DNA from: Salvator merianae
Lineage: Eukaryota > Chordata > Lepidosauria > Squamata > Teiidae
NCBI GenBank assembly: GCA_003586115.2
Contig: QVOM02000103.1
Coordinates: 10,091,289 to 10,155,288 of the forward strand
DNA: 64,000 nt
Direction: 5' to 3'
Numbering within the stretch: position 1 is the stretch's first letter; every line of letters starts with the position of its first letter. Positions 58,838-64,000 of the stretch are shown here, piece after piece. The position numbers were made by a program, and so were the translations under genes. Below the pieces are notes generated by a model. The model saw nothing but the letters and a program-made list of their open reading frames with translations, ran no database searches and was not told the DNA's origin.

Positions 58838-59098
58838 ATTCTCCCAGCACACATTGTCATTTATTGAAGGAGAGTCTTTCCCCGACTCCTGGCAAGCCTC
58901 AATGGAGTAGAAAAAACAAATTTCAGACTTGCTACAGGCGAGGGAAAAACACATTAACAGTAGAATCGCCACAAAGCACATAGAGTAGGTATCGGCAACT
59001 CCACATAGTTCCATCCCTCCCAGCTGTGAAGGACCCAGTGAAAGAAGGAGATCCATAAAGAGAAATGAGTCCTGCCTCTTATGTTCTGTCGCTTTCAT
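58838..59098 (-). CDS. Possible first exon of a type II membrane protein
   Basis: From an ATG with A at -3 (AAGATGA), 87 codons run to a consensus donor (GAAT/GTAAGC, phase 0). The peptide has a polar start, a hydrophobic segment at about residues 40-55 (MCFVAILLLMCFSLAC) and then a short cysteine-containing part (C61, C69, C84) with NDNVCWEN. That layout suits a type II receptor or a TNF-family ligand. The cysteine-poor stalk with a terminal CW is faintly like TNFSF10, but too weak to name. It lies in the same orientation inside the NECAP1 intron, and no following exon was found. It may equally be chance. Confidence 0.25.
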
Positions 59099-59559
59099 CT
59101 TCCTCTCACTGTCCCCTTGCTTCGTATGCTTGAACTAGCCTTTGACCATGTTCCTGCACATCTCTAGTTCCTACTTTTGTCTCCTGGTTATTTTAGAGAA
59201 GCTTTGCAAATGGCTAACAATCACAGTGCCATCCTTCCTTTAAAAGACATGCTAGACTAGATTTTGTATGTCCTCTTCTAGGCCTGTCTTGCAACTCCTA
59301 AGATTCTCCATGGCAAAGTGAGATTTTATACTTACACTCCAAGTTTATTCAAGCAAGCAGTTTTGATATTAGTTTGACATCAATGCTTCTTGAATAATTT
59401 CAATACTACACAACTGGCGTGCATGTGCAAAGCCAACCCCACTGCTCAACAACTAAACTAGGAATAGCCTTGGTTGTTCCGAAGATGCTACTTAACATCT
59501 TGAGAATTGAAATAAAAGATGCTGAATTGAAGTAAAATAGAGCAAAAAGTGACTCAATA
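59099..59559. other. No gene recognised
   Basis: Intronic sequence of NECAP1 without recognised features. Confidence 0.45.
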
Positions 59560-59940
59560 TGTAAGGATCTTCAGGAGAAGTGAAATGAATGAGATAATTT
59601 AGAGATAAATCAAACTGCTATTACCTTTCAAATATGTTATGAACAGAGTTCCAGATTACTTGCCTGGGCATTTAAGAAAAAGGAATTCCATGTCAGAATT
59701 TCAGTGTTTAAAGACAGAGATGGTAATAAACATTACCTCTTTAAATAAATTAAAATGATATACAGAACTTTATAAAAGTGATACAATAGATCAAAATAAA
59801 ATCCAAGAATTTCTTTCTAACACTTCAGAAGGAGATAAGAAAAAATTAAATAGTTAGATAATCATGAAAGAAATAGACCAAACTAAAAGCTCTTATAACC
59901 AAATTTCCCAGTTTTTATCAGGAGACTTTTAGTCATATAT
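59560..59940 (+). mobile_element. L1-like fragment
   Basis: Weak plus-strand traces LYKSDTIDQNKIQEFLSNTS and IIMKEIDQTKSSY resemble the segment between endonuclease and RT in L1 ORF2. Short and decayed. Confidence 0.4.
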
Positions 59941-59994
59941 TTATTTATTCATTGAACTTTTTCCTGAATTTTACTGCTTTCTAATTGTAGTGCT

Positions 59995-60335
59995 GAAAAA
60001 AACTTCTGAGAGTCTCTTGGAGTGCAAGAAGATCAAATCAATCAATACTAAAGGAAAATCACCCTGACTGCTTACTGGATGGTCTGAAACTGAAGCAGAA
60101 ACTCAAATACTTTGGTCAGATATTGAGAAGAGAGGATTCATTAGAAAAGACTCTGAGGCTGGGAGAGGTTGAAGGCAAGAAGAGATAGGGATGGCAGAAG
60201 ATGAAATGGTTAGATAGCGGTATGGAGGCAATGAACATGAGCTTAGGAAGACTGGCAGTAGAAAACAGACAGGCCTGGTATGCTATGGACCACGGGGTCA
60301 TGAAGAGTCAGACATGACTAAATGACTAAACAACA
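59995..60335 (+). mobile_element. Bov-B LINE 3' end
   Basis: Typical ordered blocks: GAGTCTCTTGGAGTGCAAGA, CAAATACTTTGGTCAGATA, GAAAAGACTCTGAGGCTGGG, GATGAAATGGTTAGATAGCG, GGCCTGGTATGCTATGGACC, and the terminal AAGAGTCAGACATGACTAAA followed by ACTAAACAACAA. This is the 3' end of the RTE-clade Bov-B element, abundant in squamates and known for horizontal transfer. 5'-truncated, non-coding remnant. Confidence 0.95.
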
Positions 60336-60474
60336 AGTACTACATAGTAAATCTTGGCAATTGTCTAAAAATCACTCAGCTCAATTCAAATCCTGTTGAA
60401 ATATGAAGGTTGCCCACTCTAACCACTATGAATCAGCATATGTGGCACTCATTTTCTAGGCAGCATCGGAATTT

Positions 60475-63400
60475 TGAAAGATTAAGACAGAAGTTCATGA
60501 AATGAAAGACAAGTTCCTAAAATTAGAAGATGAATCCAATAAATTAGATTACAGAATGAAAGCTCTTCAGACAAAAACTATGGCATAAGATATGCAAATA
60601 GAGACACTTCAGCAAATGCAATTAATCTTAGATTTGCAATGGAATATTTTATTAGATTTAGAAATATGCCAGAAGAAAAAGGAGAAAATATACAACAGTG
60701 GATAATTAACACACTGTCTCAATTACTCCAAGGAGGGAGGGTTGGAACAAGAAATTGACAAAGTCTACCAAGTTAATACTCAATATGTCAAGATAAACAA
60801 AGTGCCAAGGGATGTATTGGTACCCTTTGTGAAAATACACACAAGAGATGTTGTTTTAATGAGGCATTATGAATCACCATTATCTGCAGATCAAGTTCCT
60901 ATTATTTTACTAAAGGAAATTCCAGGAAAAAATTCTACAGAGGAGAAAGGAGTATACAAGGCTAACAAATTTTCTTTAAAAAAGAACTTGTCATTTAGAT
61001 GGGACCTGCCAGGAGGAGTAATTTTTCACCAGGAATCAACAAACATGTAGACTAAATTCAGTGGAGAAGATGCAAAACTTTCTGTTGAAGTATGGGAAAA
61101 AACTGGAGGAAATCGAGGAAGAACCACAGAAGCCAGAAGAAGAAGACGTACAACCTAAAGAAGTACTAGGAGCCTTGACAGATATTCAACAAATAAGTCA
61201 AGTCTTAGGCCACCAAGACTTGAATCCACCAGAACCTGGTAATACTGAAGACCAAGATGGAATGTAAAGTTTTAACTTTAAATGTAAATGGCCTGAACGC
61301 ACCAAAAATAGAAGGAAAAAAAAATATATGCTTAAAAAACTTAACCTAGACTTGATTTGTATTCGAGAAAGCCACATTTGTAAAAAGGATGAGAAGTATT
61401 TAATTCAACAGGAATTTATTGGGTTAGGCCCCAAAAAGGAAAAATGGTATAGTGATATATGTTAAACAACACTTGAATCTGAAATTAAAAATAACAGATA
61501 AAGATGGAAGATTCCTTGGAATGGGGATAGAAATAAGTGGAATTAAAATTTTGATGTTAGGGATATATACCCCAAATATGGGAAAGCATAAATTTTTTGA
61601 AGATTTAAGGGACAAAGTATTGGATCTCCAATATGAAAACTGGTATCTTCTCAGACACTGGACTGCAATAACTCATCCAATGATGGACAAATTGGCCACA
61701 AGGGATACTGAGGCCACACAAGGCAAATTACCAAAATCTTTTTTTGATTCGATGGAAATTTTACAAGTAGCCGACATTTGAAGATATAAAAAAATATCTC
61801 TTTTTTTCAGAAAGAGACAGATATTTTTCAAGGATTTATATGATTTTAATGTCAAGAATGATCACAAATCAAGAAACTATGGTGGATCTTCTACTTAAAA
61901 TATTTGTGGATCATAATCCAGTAAAAGTAGTGATTGGGTATAGACCAAAGAAACCTCGATGGAGGTTAAACAGAGAATACTTATTTAAATAGATACACCT
62001 GAATATAGTATGGGATGCTAGCAAAACTTTAATCAGAGGACATTTAATCAGAATTAATAATGAAATTAGGGGAAAAATCAAGATAAAAGGCAAAAACTGT
62101 TGGAAGATTAAGAAGAAAGAGATGGAATAAAAGCAAAAACCTGACTGTCAAGAAACTTTGAGAAATTTAAAAAATTTACAAATTTCAGTGATGGTTGTTG
62201 AGGAAATGGAAAGGACATTGACTTATTTGAAGCAAAAAAAGTGTTGAATCAGTTAATACACCAGGGAAGTGGCTGGTGTACAAGTAGAGGAAGGAAAAAG
62301 AAAAAAAAAAGAAAAAAAAGAAATTGAAATTGAAAAATATTTGTAAAGAGGTAACAAATGGAATAGACATTCAAAGAGTAATGTATGAATTTTATAAAGA
62401 ACTTTTAAAGAAGAGAGAAATTTTGGAGGAGGACATTAAAGATTATTAGGAAAACAAAAATTACCACAGACTTTACAACAACACAGGACTATTATGAATG
62501 CTACAATAAAAAAATGAAGGGAGGAAAGGAACAGGTCCTGACAGCATAGCAGCAATTTACTATAAAATGTTTCAAGAAGAACTTCAAATACCATTATTGA
62601 TGACAATGAATAATGTATTAAATAGTGGAAAAATACCAGAAAGTTGGGGGAAAACATTTATAACCTTGATTCCAAAAGAGGGGTCAAGATTTAATGTAAC
62701 TAAAAAATTACAGATCAATATCACTATTGAATAATGATTATAAATTTTTTGCAAATATAATAGCAATGAGGCTTAAACTTGTGTTACAAGAATTTATTCA
62801 TCAGGACCAGCTGGATTCCTTCCTAAGAGACAAATGAAGGATAATATAAGGACTATAATCAATGCTATAGAATACTTAGAGAGCCATAATGATGTTCAAG
62901 CAGCATTAATTTTCCTGGATGCAGAAAAAGCATTCAACAATTTGAATTGGAGTTTATGTTTAATATTCTATACAAGATGAACTTTGGAGATAGTTTTACA
63001 GAATGGATTAAGGCAATATATTCCACTCCGTCAGATCAACTTGTAATCAATGATGAAGTCTCACAAGATTTTCCAGTACAAAAAGGTACAAGACAAGGAT
63101 GTCCACTTTCACATTATTTATTTATACTGACATTGGAGATACTGAATAGAGCAATAAGGCAGGACAGTAATATTGAAGGTCTGAAGATTAAAAGAGAAGA
63201 GTACAAAATTAAAGCCTTTGTGGACAATGGAGTGGACCTTAAAAGATCTTAAATGAATTAACAGAAATAGTAAAATGTTTGATAGAGACATATGGGAAGG
63301 TGGTGGGTTTGAAAATCAATGAGAAAAAGACTAAACTACTAGTAAAAAAAATATGGGCCTGAAAAAACAAGAAGAACTTGGAAGAAAATCTGGATTTGAT

Positions 63401-64000
63401 ATAGAAAAGAAGGTCAAACACTTAGGCGTATATTTGACTAAACAAAATGTGGCATTGTATCAGAAGAATTATGTGAAACTCTGGTCAGAGATCAAGCAAG
63501 GCTTGAAAAGATGGTCTTAACTGAGTTTATCATTGTTGGGTAGGATTTCAGCTATAAAAATGAATGTTTTGTGAAGAATGATGTTTTTGTTTCAATCCAT
63601 ACTGGTAATAATCAATAAAGTGGTATTTAAGCAGTGACAAAAGACTTGACAAGATTTATACGGCAAGGTAAAAAGCCAAGAATACAATTTAAGATGATGC
63701 AAGACTCAAAAGAAAGGGAAGCGTTGGGTCTTCTGAATTTAAAATTATATCATGCTGCTTGTTGTTTAAATTGGATTGCAAAACAGTTTGGGTTAAGAGA
63801 TAAAAAATTGTTGCAGTTGGAAGGTCATGATCTACATATGGTTGGCATGTTACCTATGTTATAAGGTAAAAGTGAATGCTGCCTTCAAAAATCGTTATAT
63901 AAGACACGCTTTATGGAACGTCTGGAATAAATATAAAAGTAGATTATACATCAAAATACCAATATGGTTTTCACCCAATGAGGGTTTATTTAAAGAATCT
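60475..64000 (+). mobile_element. Long degenerate L1 LINE, continuing past the window
   Basis: ORF1 relic at 60475-61050: coiled-coil-like LKLEDESNKLDYRMKALQTK, then RFRNMPEEKGENIQQWIINT, INKVPRDVLVPFVK and DVVLMRHYESPLSADQVP. ORF2 starts near 61257 with the endonuclease (LTLNVNGLNAP, LGIYTPNMGK). The RT follows at about 62530-63230: GPDSIAAIYYKM, IPESW, FLDAEKAFNN, GTRQGCPLSHYLFIL, and FVDN where FADD is expected, so the catalytic box is mutated. KHLGVYLTKQNV and the C-terminal RHALWNVWNKYKSRLYIKIP reach the right edge. Many stops and frameshifts. It is probably in the NECAP1 intron. Confidence 0.93.

Noticed and set aside
58838..59098. Naming the type II exon TNFSF10-like
   Set aside because: Only a faint likeness in the stalk around a terminal CW. 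No TNF homology domain exon was found nearby.
1..64000. CRISPR arrays, operons, phage or endogenous virus genes
   Set aside because: Spliced vertebrate genes and retrotransposons dominate. No array of direct repeats with spacers, and no gag/pol/env or other viral motif was seen.

Overview
Organism and setting. This is vertebrate nuclear DNA, and the repeats point to a squamate reptile (lizard or snake). It carries a Bov-B LINE 3' end, CR1 and L2-like LINE ends, several degenerate L1s, tRNA-derived SINEs whose tail resembles the L2-like LINE, hAT-type MITEs and a dead Tc1-like element. Coding exons fill only about 1 kb of the 64 kb. Most long open frames are transposon remnants or chance.

Genes. 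Two genes are recognised, both on the minus strand. Positions 56459-57263 hold the last two coding exons of NECAP1, an AP-2/clathrin adaptor-associated endocytic protein; the rest lies to the right, beyond 64000. Downstream of it, a complete six-exon CLEC4A-like gene (DCIR type, Dectin-2 family) runs from an ATG at 39266 to a stop at 17449. All five splice junctions agree in phase (1,1,1,0,2) and give 231 residues: a cytoplasmic tail with an ITIM (ITYAEV), one membrane segment, a short stalk, and a C-type lectin domain with an intact EPN...E...WND calcium/sugar site. NECAP1 next to CLEC4A in the same orientation matches human 12p13, so this is old synteny.

Most interesting point. Inside CLEC4A intron 2 (32100-32172, same strand) lies a short open segment with a good start context, a signal-peptide-like sequence and a consensus donor in phase 1. 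It could splice in frame to CLEC4A exon 3 or exon 4. If used, it would be an alternative first exon giving a secreted lectin instead of an ITIM-bearing type II receptor. Two MITEs in inverted orientation lie about 0.8 kb downstream in the same intron.

Layout. 1-17.4 kb: intergenic DNA 3' of CLEC4A, with CR1, a 1.2-kb TIR element (family A), L1 pieces and a hAT-like element (family B). 17.4-39.3 kb: CLEC4A, its introns full of MITEs, a second full-length family A copy, a LINE RT fragment and a degenerate tandem repeat. 39.7-41.3 kb: Tc1-like transposon with TA duplications. 43.0-43.9 kb: a SINE split by a CpG-rich hAT MITE with a perfect 8-bp duplication. 44-56 kb: LINE fragments, MITEs, a third long family A copy, then quiet sequence. 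56.4-57.3 kb: NECAP1 3' exons. 58.8-59.1 kb: a possible exon of a type II membrane protein. 60-64 kb: Bov-B tail and a long decayed L1 running off the right edge.
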